From JBCDJG01 sp038748065 (lineage in GTDB: Bacteria; Pseudomonadota; Gammaproteobacteria; Pseudomonadales; Halieaceae), in NCBI GenBank assembly GCA_038748065.1, contig JBCDJG010000007.1, positions 62,001-126,000 of the forward strand: a DNA stretch of 64,000 bases, written 5' to 3'. Positions 43,527 through 53,138 of the stretch are shown piece by piece. Position 1 is the stretch's first letter, and each line of letters opens with the position of its first letter. Position numbers and translations under genes: made by a program. Under the pieces are notes generated by a model. That model had not been told where the DNA came from. It saw only the letters and a list, made by a program, of their open reading frames with translations, and made no database searches.

Positions 43527-46500
43527 TTATTCCTTGCGTTTCAGGGTAAGTTTTTCGCCGTTGCGATACATATACATCGTATTGACCTCACCGCCGGGCT
43601 CGGCGGCGAACTCGAGTCGCACGCTTTCCCCGCCGGCGGCAGCGGCAAAGGTATTCTGGCTAAGTTGCTCAGCAAGTCCTTCTCCGTACATGGGCACTGA
43701 TAAATAGAGCCCGTCCGCCTGCTCGGAGATCGTCATGGTGACAAAACTGATCGCGTATTTACCGACAAAACGATCGAAGCCTCTATCGAAAGGCACGCCT
43801 TCGAGCTCCTCGACCGTCCAGGGCATCTCTCGCTCCTGGCTTGCAAGTCGAATCTCGGCAGCCTGCTGCTCGCTTACCGGATCAGCCTGGTTGCCGAACG
43901 AGCGCCGCAGGTAGGTCATCAATCCTGCCAGGGTCGCATCATCCAACTCGGCCATATCGATATGGGGTGGCATCACACCGTTCCACTCGATACCGTTGAC
44001 TGTGACAGGGCCAGTCATCCCTTGCAGGATGATTCGCGCGAGCCACTCAGGTGGGCCTGTGACCCAGGTCGCCCCTGCAAGCGGCGGCGCCAGGCCAGTG
44101 ATGCCGGCACCTTCTGCACCGTGACAGCCAGCGCAGCGGCCATAGAATGCTTCACCCTGAGCAAGCAGCAGGAGCTGTTCCGGGCTAAGTGGCTCGATAC
44201 CCATAGCCAGTTCATCGCCGGGCCAGGTAAAGGCACGGCGGCCTCGAAGCCTCGCATCCCATAGCGGATCCAGTTCGCTAATCGAGCCGTCGGCAAAAAT
44301 TGGCGGTGCGGCTGGAAGCGCGGCCGGGGTAAATCCGCTGGCCAGGGTGACCTCCTCAAGGCCCTCCAGCATGGCGACCTGCTGCCACGCCTGCTCACCG
44401 CTGGAGCTGGCTACCAGTGTAAGGAAGTCCTCGAGAGCTTCAGGAGCGGGTTCGCTCGAGCGCGTATCCGGCCTCAGCGCGAGATAGGCTGCTCGGGACA
44501 GCTGCGCAAGGACGAGCGCACCGCTCTCACTGGGGAGCGCCAGACCGGGCGCGGCTAAAGCATCTTTTAACATGGCTAGCTCGGCTCCCTGGCCCGCTCG
44601 CACCGCTGCCTGGGCGAGCAGATCCTGGCCATCATCGTCCGCTATCTGAGCAATGATTGCGTCGCGAGCCCGCGCGTCGCTGTTATGGTCACCCAGCAGG
44701 AAAGTCAGCTGCATTCGCAGCAAGGGTGATGCCTGCTGGTTGGCCTCCACCAGCGCCAATAACTGCTCCAGCGTCAGCAGTTCCCGGGCTGCACGCAGCG
44801 CCTGCTGGCGCCGGTGCACCGAGCCGACGCGAGCTGCCTCAACGGCCGTTGAAGCCAGCAGCTCGCCACGGCCTGCCAGCGTCCAAAGCGCATGAATGGC
44901 AGCAAGGTCATTCTCGGCAAGCGCGAGCGCTCGCAGCGCTTCTGTTTGCTCTCCCTTGTGCTTGAGCAGGAGTCGCTGCGCGGTATCCCGTACCCAGCCA
45001 TTATCGTGCTGCAACAGTGCCACCAGTTCTGCAGGCGACTTCCCGCCCGGATAGACAAAGGTCTGCTCCTGACCCGCCGCTTGACGCACGCGCCAGATGC
45101 GGCCCATTCCCATGGGTCCGTCCAGGCCGCGCTGGAACACTTGCTCGCGGAGCTCGTCGGTCATGTACTCAACGTCCTGGACGATACCGCGGTACATATC
45201 AATCACATAGAGGGCGCCATCCGGCCCATTGGCGGCATCAACAGGGCGGAAACGTTCGTCAGTGGAACCGAGAAAATCACGCTGCTGCCACTGCTCATCT
45301 GCATAGAGCTGCTGCTCAATAGAAAAGCCGAGCTCATCACCACTCACCCGGATATGGGCAACCACGTTCCCCGCCGACTCCGGCACGAAAGCATCGCCCC
45401 TATAGCCATCAAGGAACTGGTTGCCACGGTAAATCGCCAGGCCACTGGCACCGGTGGTATTAGCGAGACGACCGTCAGCGCGCAAGGTGTTTGGCAGATA
45501 GGCTCGATTCACGCCGGGATTCACCCGCACCGAATAGACCGGTGAGGCTTCCGTCAGGTTCAGGCCAAGGCCGGCGTAGTCGCGGGTATCGCCGCTGCCA
45601 TCGACGATATCTTCCGCGGCAAACAGATCTCCCATGAGCCAGGTGGAGTTATGGTTGTAGTACAGCCGGCCTACGTCATCCTTTGCAATACCCCACTGTC
45701 CGCGAAACAGACTGGGCTGGACCTCCAATTCGCCGCCCACCAGGCGCATACGGCGATCTGACTTGGCGTTGTACAGCCAGTTGTCGATACCCGGGAGCAG
45801 GCCGTTCTCCAGGTGCTCAATGTTGCCGGCGTCCAGATTGGGCGCATAATCGCCCACCCGACGCCTGTTCTCGCACAAGGCCTCGCGCCGGGGCAGGTCG
45901 CATAGCCACAGGTTTGGAGGTTCACCAACCAGTATGCCCTCGTTTATGACAGCCACTGCTCGCGGATTGACCAATTCGCCGAGAAAAACCTCAGAACGGT
46001 CCATACGGCCGTCGCCATTGTCATCGCTTAGTCGCACTATCTGCCCAACGGGAAGATCGGTGTCGCTGCCATAGGCATCGCGCATGTACCCGCGCATCTC
46101 CACAACATAGAGCCGACCAAACTCATCCCAGGCCATCGCAACAGGCTCTTCAACCATCGGTTCGGCGGCCACCAACTCGATCTCGAATCCCGGCGCAACG
46201 CGAAAGCGACTGAGTGCCTCCTCGGGGCTCAGGGGCGGAGCCGGGCTGGTATCCAGCAATTTGTAAAAGTCGACCTCACCGCCACGCTGCTTCAAATCCT
46301 GCCACGCCAATCCGGCTATCATGAGGGCATCACCACAGGGGTCAGCTTCAAGCACAAAGCGACCGCGTCCGCCGACCCCGGTCCGCATCTGCCGGAGCAC
46401 GTCGACTTCTCCGACGGTCACTGTCATAGCATCACCAACGCTGACCCAGTTCACCGGGTAGCTATCGGCCTCGGGCAGGACGATGGGGTCAAAAGACTGC

Positions 46501-47441
46501 ACGCCCGATGCATTGACGATCTTCGCGGTGGCTGTATTGCCCGCCAGCGCGAGCTCAGCATAGGTATCACCCCTGGGGCCATCGTTGCTGCGCACGCGGA
46601 CGCGTATCTCACCGCCCTCGCAGAACGGCAGCTCGAATTGAATCAGCGCATCTCCAAGCAGACGCTTGGCATTCGCGCGCAGGCTCTCCTCCCCGGTCCA
46701 ACGCCCCTCGAGACTTCCATCTACCACAGTAAAGTCTGTTAAGCCTCGCTGGCGCCAGTCCTCCGTGCGCGACAGGCCAACGCCCTCGCGCGCCAGTGGC
46801 TCATGTTCTTGAATGCGGATTCGGCGCCAGCGCATAATGCCCTGCCCGCCACTGTGTACCTGTAGCGCGATATAGCCGCTGTCGTCCAGCCCATCAACCA
46901 GATCGGCAGCAAGCACGCCGTTGATACGCGTGGTGATGCGAGCTCCGCGGGCCTCTATTTCGACGTCGTTCCAGTCATCGAGCCTGATCGCTGCGCGCGC
47001 CTGCGGGTTTTCTTCCAGGTCGAACAGCCAACCCCTGCGGGCCTCATCGTAAACCCCGGCGCTCCAGGCACGCTCACTTGCGTCAAGCTCATACTGATAA
47101 CCGAAGGCGCGGCCATTTCCCCCGCGCTGTTGCGCGCGGAATAAAACGCCCGAATTACCGGGCTCATCCCAGCGCATTTGCAAGCGTAAGGTGAAATCTT
47201 CGAAGTCGCTTTCCGTTCTGAGAAAGGTGTTTTCGCCCGGGCCATGATGCCCGACGATGCTCTCGCCATCCGCGCTGAAGGTCGCGTCGCCGCCAATTTT
47301 GCGCCAGCCACTCAGGCTCTGGCCGTCGTACAGTGCGGTAAACCCTTCTTCCACCTGAAACGCGGGATCCGAATCTCCGATGAGCAGCCAGGCGCCGGTA
47401 ATTAAAAGTGCTGCAAATACCGGCAGAACGATTTTTTTCAT
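43527..47441 (-). CDS. Giant DUF1080/propeller/HEAT/cytochrome c protein
   Basis: This exported protein of 1304 residues has an N-terminal signal-anchor (KKIVLPVFAALLITGAWLLI). In order there is a DUF1080 domain (about 30-215), a second jelly-roll-like part (about 216-390), a membrane-bound dehydrogenase-type beta-propeller (about 400-830; VAPGFEIELVAAEPMVEEPV, and VRLSDDNGDGRMDR with a Ca-binding look), HEAT-like helices (about 830-1010), a c-type heme site CAGCH (Cys1103), and a DUF3471-like C-terminus. This is the PVC-type heme-binding architecture best known from Planctomycetes and Verrucomicrobia. It could oxidise sugars and pass electrons to its own heme. It may have been acquired by transfer. 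Confidence 0.88.
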   Translation of the reverse strand: MKKIVLPVFAALLITGAWLLIGDSDPAFQVEEGFTALYDGQSLSGWRKIGGDATFSADGESIVGHHGPGENTFLRTESDFEDFTLRLQMRWDEPGNSGVLFRAQQRGGNGRAFGYQYELDASERAWSAGVYDEARRGWLFDLEENPQARAAIRLDDWNDVEIEARGARITTRINGVLAADLVDGLDDSGYIALQVHSGGQGIMRWRRIRIQEHEPLAREGVGLSRTEDWRQRGLTDFTVVDGSLEGRWTGEESLRANAKRLLGDALIQFELPFCEGGEIRVRVRSNDGPRGDTYAELALAGNTATAKIVNASGVQSFDPIVLPEADSYPVNWVSVGDAMTVTVGEVDVLRQMRTGVGGRGRFVLEADPCGDALMIAGLAWQDLKQRGGEVDFYKLLDTSPAPPLSPEEALSRFRVAPGFEIELVAAEPMVEEPVAMAWDEFGRLYVVEMRGYMRDAYGSDTDLPVGQIVRLSDDNGDGRMDRSEVFLGELVNPRAVAVINEGILVGEPPNLWLCDLPRREALCENRRRVGDYAPNLDAGNIEHLENGLLPGIDNWLYNAKSDRRMRLVGGELEVQPSLFRGQWGIAKDDVGRLYYNHNSTWLMGDLFAAEDIVDGSGDTRDYAGLGLNLTEASPVYSVRVNPGVNRAYLPNTLRADGRLANTTGASGLAIYRGNQFLDGYRGDAFVPESAGNVVAHIRVSGDELGFSIEQQLYADEQWQQRDFLGSTDERFRPVDAANGPDGALYVIDMYRGIVQDVEYMTDELREQVFQRGLDGPMGMGRIWRVRQAAGQEQTFVYPGGKSPAELVALLQHDNGWVRDTAQRLLLKHKGEQTEALRALALAENDLAAIHALWTLAGRGELLASTAVEAARVGSVHRRQQALRAARELLTLEQLLALVEANQQASPLLRMQLTFLLGDHNSDARARDAIIAQIADDDGQDLLAQAAVRAGQGAELAMLKDALAAPGLALPSESGALVLAQLSRAAYLALRPDTRSSEPAPEALEDFLTLVASSSGEQAWQQVAMLEGLEEVTLASGFTPAALPAAPPIFADGSISELDPLWDARLRGRRAFTWPGDELAMGIEPLSPEQLLLLAQGEAFYGRCAGCHGAEGAGITGLAPPLAGATWVTGPPEWLARIILQGMTGPVTVNGIEWNGVMPPHIDMAELDDATLAGLMTYLRRSFGNQADPVSEQQAAEIRLASQEREMPWTVEELEGVPFDRGFDRFVGKYAISFVTMTISEQADGLYLSVPMYGEGLAEQLSQNTFAAAAGGESVRLEFAAEPGGEVNTMYMYRNGEKLTLKRKE

Positions 47442-47546
47442 ACTAGTTGTCGGTCGATATCGTGCAGCGCAGTGTAATGGATTTACCGAAGCTTTGACAT
47501 TGACGCCTCGCGCCTGCTCCATTCGCTGTATGCAGTAAACCTCCAG

Positions 47547-48011
47547 CTACACGCGCGCCAGAAAGCGATCGAGCGCATTCCCAAATTGCTGCTTGTCCCG
47601 GGCATCGAGGGGCGGTGGCCCGCCGCGGACATCGCCGCTGGAGCGCATTGTCTCCATGAAGTCGCGCATGTTCAGACGTGGCCGAATGTTGTCCGCGGTC
47701 AGGCGCTCTCCCCGCGGGCTGATGACATGTCCGCCGCGCTCGATCACTTCAGCGGCCAGCGGAATATCGCCCGTGATCACCAGATCACCCGGCTCGAGAT
47801 GGGCAACGATATGATTATCGGCCACGTCAAAGCCTGCCGGCACCTGAATCGACTTGATGAAGGGTGAATTAGGCGTTTGCAGGGCATGGTTGGCCACTAG
47901 ATAGAGTGGCAACTGTGCGCGCTTGGCCGCGCGAAATAGAATTTCCTTGATCACCTTTGGGCAGGCGTCTGCATCCACCCAGAGCGTTATCGTGTTTCTG
48001 CTATCATCCAT
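47547..48011 (-). CDS. YaiI/YqxD family protein (DUF188)
   Basis: This 154-residue protein of the UPF0178 family has a PIN-like fold: LWVDADACPKVIKEILFRAA at the N-terminus with the conserved DADACP, VADNHIVAHLEPGDLVITGDIPLA with the Asp cluster, and SPRGERLTADNI. Family members are predicted nucleases with unknown substrate. It is divergent from the PLD-family lipoprotein gene and stands 105 bases upstream of the giant DUF1080 gene on the same strand. Confidence 0.9.
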   Translation of the reverse strand: MDDSRNTITLWVDADACPKVIKEILFRAAKRAQLPLYLVANHALQTPNSPFIKSIQVPAGFDVADNHIVAHLEPGDLVITGDIPLAAEVIERGGHVISPRGERLTADNIRPRLNMRDFMETMRSSGDVRGGPPPLDARDKQQFGNALDRFLARV

Positions 48012-48083
48012 TACTCCATTATAACCTGCGCATCGCTACCGCTGCGTGTGACGCACTATCAAGGTCAAGGCATTATCAAAATC

Positions 48084-49619
48084 ATGTCCCGAGCTTTTCG
48101 CTTGCTGTCGCTAAGCAGCGCTGTCCTACTGCTGGTGGCCTGTGGTTCTGTACCGTTCGATTACCCAAGGGACGAAAGTAGCGCCCTGTCTGTCGATCAT
48201 GATACGGCGCTTGGCCGCTTATCCCACGAGTGGCATACGGACAATGCAGGCCACAACGGATTCTTCGGCTTGTCCGGCGGTGCGGAGGCACTCGGGGCTC
48301 GACTGCGCATGATGGAAGTGGCGGAGCGCAGTATCGACGCCCAGTATTTCATCATCAAGCGAGACCGAGCGGGCGGCCTTTTCGCAGGCAAGATGCTCAG
48401 CGCAGCGGATCGCGGCGTCAGGGTCCGATTGCTCATTGACGATATCTTCAGCCCGGGGGTTGATCATCCTCTGTCAGTTCTCAGCAGTCATCCCAATATT
48501 GAGGTGCGTCTTTTCAACCCGGTTTCGCGCAAAGGATTCAAGTGGAGCAACTTCCTGTTTGACTTCAAACGCGCTAATCGGCGCATGCACAACAAGTCTT
48601 TCACCGTCGACAACACCATGAGCATTGTGGGTGGCCGCAACATTGGCGAGGAGTATTTTGAGCTCAACCAGGGCGTCAAGTTCGACGATTACGAAGTGTT
48701 GACCATCGGACCCGTGGTGGAGGACATCAGCGCCGGCTTCGACGCTTACTGGAACAGTGAGCTGTCAGTGCCGATTGAAGCCTTCGGCGAAACCACGACG
48801 GCGGAGGAACTTGATGAGTGGCGCGACTGGATCGCTGGGCACATCAAGGGCGCGCAGGACGGGATTTACGCCAAGGCCGTCAACTCAAAGTTGCTTGTCA
48901 ATATCCGCGAGGGTCGCGCCAAACCCGTTATTGCAAAGGCAACGCTGGTCACCGATTCACCGGAGAAGCTCACCGGGGCCACCGGTGACGCCTCCCTGGC
49001 GACACTCGCCGTGGAAATCGGCCGTCGCTTCCGTGAAGCCGAGCGGGAAATCATTATCGTGACGCCCTACTTCATCCCACAGGATTCCGGCGCGAAGATT
49101 ATCGAGGATATCTTGTCCAAGGGCGTCCGGGTGATCATCGTTACCAACTCCCTGGCGTCGACCAATCATGTGCCCGTGCACTCGCGCTATCGAGGCTACC
49201 GTAAGCGGCTTCTAAAGGCGGGGGCTGAGATTTACGAGATACGCGCAGATGACGTCGGTGGGGAAAACGAATGGGGTGGTCAGCCGGAGATGATCACACT
49301 GCATTCCAAGGCGACCGTGATAGATCGCAGCACAATCTTTGTCGGCTCACTCAATTTTGACCCCCGCTCCATCGTGATCAACACTGAGATGGGCCTGTTC
49401 ATCGAAAGTGAAGATACCGGGGCCGCTTTCACGGAAATTGTGCTGAAGAGCCTGGAAGAAACCAGCTACCGCGTGGAACTGGACGACGGGGGCAAGTTGC
49501 GCTGGGTTTACGGCCGAGGCGCCGACCAGGAGATCGTCTACAGTGAGCCCCTGGCTAGCGCCGGACGTAAAGCCATGGTGAACCTCTACCGGCTGCTGCC
49601 AATAGAGAGCCAGCTCTGA
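48084..49619 (+). CDS. Phospholipase D-family lipoprotein (ClsC-like)
   Basis: This 511-residue lipoprotein has a lipobox (LLLVAC) and two HKD motifs: MHNKSFTVDNTMSIVGGRNIG (first) and LHSKATVIDRSTIFVGSLNFD (second). The layout matches ClsC/YmdC-type cardiolipin synthases, which join phosphatidyl groups at the membrane. The ATG at 48084 gives the signal peptide; a longer frame adds 12 codons. Its last codons lie in a perfect 20-base palindrome shared with the convergent SDR gene. Confidence 0.88.
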   Translation: MSRAFRLLSLSSAVLLLVACGSVPFDYPRDESSALSVDHDTALGRLSHEWHTDNAGHNGFFGLSGGAEALGARLRMMEVAERSIDAQYFIIKRDRAGGLFAGKMLSAADRGVRVRLLIDDIFSPGVDHPLSVLSSHPNIEVRLFNPVSRKGFKWSNFLFDFKRANRRMHNKSFTVDNTMSIVGGRNIGEEYFELNQGVKFDDYEVLTIGPVVEDISAGFDAYWNSELSVPIEAFGETTTAEELDEWRDWIAGHIKGAQDGIYAKAVNSKLLVNIREGRAKPVIAKATLVTDSPEKLTGATGDASLATLAVEIGRRFREAEREIIIVTPYFIPQDSGAKIIEDILSKGVRVIIVTNSLASTNHVPVHSRYRGYRKRLLKAGAEIYEIRADDVGGENEWGGQPEMITLHSKATVIDRSTIFVGSLNFDPRSIVINTEMGLFIESEDTGAAFTEIVLKSLEETSYRVELDDGGKLRWVYGRGADQEIVYSEPLASAGRKAMVNLYRLLPIESQL

Positions 49620-49629
49620 TCAGAGCTGG
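49610..49629. repeat. Perfect 20-bp palindrome at convergent stops
   Basis: CCAGCTCTGATCAGAGCTGG is centred exactly between two abutting stop codons, TGA of the PLD gene and TGA of the SDR gene on the other strand. AGAGA on the left and TCTCT on the right can extend the stem after short bulges. There is no T run. It could act as a bidirectional transcript end. Confidence 0.8.
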
Positions 49630-50495
49630 GGAATCTCTGCCTGATCGATAGGCAGATCGGCGCGTCCAATGCGCGATGCCCTTTCCTCGAGCGTCGCCTG
49701 CGCTTCTTCAACCCGGATCATTATGACAAAGCGCTGGTCCTTCACACCCTGAAGGCAGTAACGTGCCAGCTCATCAAGGTCCTGAAACTCAAGCTCCATA
49801 CCCGCAGCTTTTGCCGCGACCTTAAAGTCCTGAACCGTGGGCACCGGGTCATAGGGCCTTTCGCGGGCCAGGTCCGCTGGTCGATTGCGGTCCGTTGTCC
49901 AGATACCGGTGTCCAGCAAGCCACCAGACGGGTAGAAAATTGAAGCACCGAGCTTTGTGCCCTCGCTCTGCAGCTGCGCTGCCAGACACTCGCTGATACA
50001 GGACACCGCAGCTTTGCTTGATGCGTACACGGACTGGTAGGGCAAGGGCGAGATGCCACCGTCGCCCGATGAGGTGTTGATGATGTGCCCCTCTTCGCCA
50101 CCGGCGATCATGCGAGGCACAAAGGCCTGAATACCGTAAACGACACCGTGGACGTTCACGCCGTGGACCCAGGTCCAGTCATTGGGCGTGGTCTCCCAAA
50201 CGTTGGCCGAGGGCGCGGCCACGCCGGCGTTGTTGAATAACAGGTGGCAGGCACCGTACTTGTCGTAGACTGTATCGGCTAGACTCTCCAAAGACTCACG
50301 GCTGGACACGTCGGTGACCACGCCCATCACCTCGCCGCCAGATCCAAGCTCAGCAAGCACAGCATCCAGGGCGGACTGCTCGACGTCGGCGATCACCACC
50401 CGTGCACCTTCGGCCAGCAGTTCGCGCACCAGCGAACGACCAATACCGCTGGCACCGCCGGTGACGACCGCGACCTTTCCTGAAAAATCTTGCAT
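49620..50495 (-). CDS. SDR family oxidoreductase
   Basis: This 291-residue short-chain dehydrogenase has VAVVTGGASGIGRSLV for cofactor binding, LFNNAGVAAPS, the active-site Ser in NTSSGDGG and YASSK for the catalytic Tyr and Lys. The substrate is not predictable; similar enzymes act on steroids, alcohols or 3-hydroxyacyl compounds. The ATG at 50495 has AGGAG about 9 bases upstream. It lies 33 bases downstream of the phosphoesterase gene on the same strand and may be co-transcribed with it. Confidence 0.9.
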   Translation of the reverse strand: MQDFSGKVAVVTGGASGIGRSLVRELLAEGARVVIADVEQSALDAVLAELGSGGEVMGVVTDVSSRESLESLADTVYDKYGACHLLFNNAGVAAPSANVWETTPNDWTWVHGVNVHGVVYGIQAFVPRMIAGGEEGHIINTSSGDGGISPLPYQSVYASSKAAVSCISECLAAQLQSEGTKLGASIFYPSGGLLDTGIWTTDRNRPADLARERPYDPVPTVQDFKVAAKAAGMELEFQDLDELARYCLQGVKDQRFVIMIRVEEAQATLEERASRIGRADLPIDQAEIPQL

Positions 50496-50527
50496 AGCTG
50501 CTGTCTCCTGTTGTTCCAAGGTGTTTG

Positions 50528-51847
50528 TCAGGGCGGATCATCCTGCCCGAAGCGGTCGAAAAAGTCAGTGAGCTCCAACACATAGTCGTCAGCGGCATAA
50601 AAATCTGTATCACTCATGCCGGGCTGCTCATGATCGCGGTACCAGGCGGGATACTCGGGCATGTCGCCGGAGTAACTGGCGTAGTGCGATGAATAGGTCT
50701 GTACGTGCACACGTGCGTTTGCGCCGCTGAAGTCGAAGCGCATCAGGCGAAACCATCCATCACCAATCCCGGCAGGTCGGTTGCGGAAGCCCGAGCGCGG
50801 CTGCCCGGCATCAAGGCCCGCCTGCCCGCGATCTTGATAGTCAGCCAGAATCTGGTAAACCGCATGGCCCGAGCGGTTATTGTCCACACGCCAGGCCTGT
50901 CCGTGCTGATGACCGCAGAGCACGAGGAATATCTGGTCGTGCTGGCTGAGAAACTTGTCCCAGAGCTGCTGGGCACTGTTGTGGTAATCAGGATCGACCA
51001 GCGCCAGGTCAACGATTTCCACCGCGCTGAGTTCACCGCGGGGGCTGAGATAATCGTGGGTAGTTACAATCGTCGGCATGCCGGGATAGTCCAGCATAAC
51101 GCTCTCAGCCCAGGCAAGCACCGCATCGTCGGGCGACATCTCGAGTGCAATATGCAGGAAGGTGTAGCCAGCGGCGTCAAAGCGCTGCGCGCTGCTCGCG
51201 CCCCCGCGGTGACTGGCAACATACCATGCCTTGTCGCGAAAGAAATCCGACGCCTCACCAAAGGCACTGCGAAAGTTGTCGAGGCCGCCGATGTGCAATA
51301 CGCCGAGATCCGCAGCGGTCATGGTCAACTCGCCGCGTTCTTTGTCGAGGTTGGGCGGGAAACCCGCAGCGCTCCACATGGCGTCATAGTCGTGATTGCC
51401 AGGCGCAACACCAAAGGGGACGCCCGCTGTCGCGAGGTAGCCATAACCTTCTATCGCTCGCGGAATCTCAAACGTCAGCGCCTTGTCCGAAATTTTGAGG
51501 CCCGCTTCGAGGTAGGGGTTACTGATGCGTTTGAAGCCGCGTTCGGCATGGGCCGCATCCATGTCCTGAGTCTGGTGCTGCCACACATCGCCAACGGAGG
51601 TGACAAAGGCGATATCGCCTCCCCGTGGCGCGCTGTTTTCAGCGATGTAGCGCATTTGCGCAAGGAAGAGCTCAACGCTGTCGATGGCGAAACCGGCCTC
51701 ACGTTGCCGGGTATAGTCGAGATAATTCTGGGTATCCGGTATCACCGCAAGCGTAAAGCCGCGCTCATCAAACAGCGTATTCGCAAGCGCTGGAGCCTGC
51801 GCCGCCAGCCAGAGTATCGCCAGCAGACTACATATTGGCTTCAACAT
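50528..51847 (-). CDS. Secreted calcineurin-like metallophosphoesterase
   Basis: This 439-residue exported enzyme has the signal peptide MLKPICSLLAILWLAAQAPA. Metallophosphoesterase motifs are present: LAVIPDTQNY (first Asp), TSVGDVWQ, GNHDYDAMW and CGHQHGQAW, with His and Asp ligands for two metals. Substrates could be nucleotides, phospholipids or phosphoproteins. The ATG at 51847 (AGGTGA upstream) is preferred to one 15 codons earlier. It is divergent from the solute-binding protein gene. Confidence 0.88.
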   Translation of the reverse strand: MLKPICSLLAILWLAAQAPALANTLFDERGFTLAVIPDTQNYLDYTRQREAGFAIDSVELFLAQMRYIAENSAPRGGDIAFVTSVGDVWQHQTQDMDAAHAERGFKRISNPYLEAGLKISDKALTFEIPRAIEGYGYLATAGVPFGVAPGNHDYDAMWSAAGFPPNLDKERGELTMTAADLGVLHIGGLDNFRSAFGEASDFFRDKAWYVASHRGGASSAQRFDAAGYTFLHIALEMSPDDAVLAWAESVMLDYPGMPTIVTTHDYLSPRGELSAVEIVDLALVDPDYHNSAQQLWDKFLSQHDQIFLVLCGHQHGQAWRVDNNRSGHAVYQILADYQDRGQAGLDAGQPRSGFRNRPAGIGDGWFRLMRFDFSGANARVHVQTYSSHYASYSGDMPEYPAWYRDHEQPGMSDTDFYAADDYVLELTDFFDRFGQDDPP

Positions 51848-51931
51848 TTGTTCACCTGCCTGTCGTGACCTATTGGGAGTATGCGTTACCATAGCCCTCC
51901 ACTGTGAAAAAGAAAGCTTCTGGGGTCACGC

Positions 51932-52690
51932 ATGTTACGAATGGCGGCATCATACTTACTCGCCCTTTTGCTGGCGCTGCCTGCAATAACGCTGGCAGGC
52001 GAGGAGATCACTCTGCTGGCAAACACCTCGCCGCCTTACGCCGATCGGACGCTTCCCGAGGAGGGCCTTGCCCTTGAGTTGGTCAAGCACGTCTATAGCC
52101 GGACGGACTACCAACCGAAAATCACCATCGAAAACTGGAGTCGCGCCATGGAAGGCGTACGCATCGGCGTTTATGACGCTCTCGCCGCGGCCTGGTACAC
52201 GGACGAACGCAACGAAGCATTCCTGTTCTCCGAGCCCTACCTCGAGAGCGATTTGCTGATTGTGACCCTGCGCACTGACCGCAGGCCCTACAGCAAGCTG
52301 GCACATCTATCCGGGAGGCGCCTTGGAGTGCGCACGGACTATGCCTACGGTATTGATTTCGACGCCATCCCTGACCTGACACTGGTCGAGGAGAATCATT
52401 TGATCCAAAGCCTCCTGAACCTGCTCAATGGCAAGGTAGATTTTGTCATCGGAGATCGCCGCACGATGGTGATGCAAATGCAGGAATACCTGGGTCAGCA
52501 GGCGACGAAGTTCCGTGTTGTACCCATGGACTTGCCTGGCCGCGCACGGCATATCGCCGCCAGCCGTGACGTCGAGGGCCACGAAAGCATTATTGCCGCC
52601 TTCAACCGCGCTCTTGCCGAGACCCGAAAGGATGGCTCCTATGATGCTATCCTGGATCGCTGGGAAGCTCTCTACGGCAGTATGGATTAA
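51932..52690 (+). CDS. Periplasmic solute-binding protein (SBP_bac_3)
   Basis: This 252-residue protein has the signal peptide MLRMAASYLLALLLALPAIT and an amino-acid-type binding fold: EITLLANTSPPYADRTLPEE, AWYTDERNEAFLFSEPYLES and RLGVRTDYAYGIDFD. No ABC permease or ATPase lies beside it, so it may be an orphan binding protein, often a sensor partner or a diverged enzyme-like protein. The YjbQ gene follows after 26 bases. Confidence 0.88.
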   Translation: MLRMAASYLLALLLALPAITLAGEEITLLANTSPPYADRTLPEEGLALELVKHVYSRTDYQPKITIENWSRAMEGVRIGVYDALAAAWYTDERNEAFLFSEPYLESDLLIVTLRTDRRPYSKLAHLSGRRLGVRTDYAYGIDFDAIPDLTLVEENHLIQSLLNLLNGKVDFVIGDRRTMVMQMQEYLGQQATKFRVVPMDLPGRARHIAASRDVEGHESIIAAFNRALAETRKDGSYDAILDRWEALYGSMD

Positions 52691-52716
52691 GCCTGCCAAA
52701 GCGCGCATGCTCCCCC

Positions 52717-53118
52717 ATGATCTGTGAATTGGACATCCGTGTCAGGGGCCAGGGCCTGCACCCCATAACAGATCACGTGGCGGGCCTGGTGGCACAGCAC
52801 GGGGAGCACGAGGGCTTGTGTACGCTGTTCATCCGGCACACGTCCGCCAGCCTGTTGATTCAGGAAAACTACGACGATAGCGCCAGAATCGACCTCGAGA
52901 ACTGGTTGAACCGACTCGTGCCCGAGCAAGATCCGCTGTACACGCATACCCTTGAAGGACCGGATGACATGCCAGCTCACATCAAAGCGGCGCTAACGGC
53001 CACTCAGATCAGCATACCTTACCGCGACAACCGCCTCCTGCTGGGTACCTGGCAAGGCATCTTTCTCTGGGAACATCGCGCGGCGGCCTCGAGCCGACAA
53101 GTCCTGGCCCACCTGTAA
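52717..53118 (+). CDS. YjbQ family protein (UPF0047)
   Basis: This 133-residue protein of the YjbQ/secondary thiamine-phosphate synthase family shows GLCTLFIRHTSASLLIQENY with the conserved His and Asn, and a TQISIPYRDNRLLLGTWQG loop with Arg. Members show weak thiamine-phosphate synthase activity; the physiological role is uncertain. It follows the solute-binding protein gene after 26 bases, so both are probably on one transcript. The start lacks a strong ribosome site. Confidence 0.9.
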   Translation: MICELDIRVRGQGLHPITDHVAGLVAQHGEHEGLCTLFIRHTSASLLIQENYDDSARIDLENWLNRLVPEQDPLYTHTLEGPDDMPAHIKAALTATQISIPYRDNRLLLGTWQGIFLWEHRAAASSRQVLAHL

Positions 53119-53138
53119 CGTCATCCGCTTCGCTCCCT

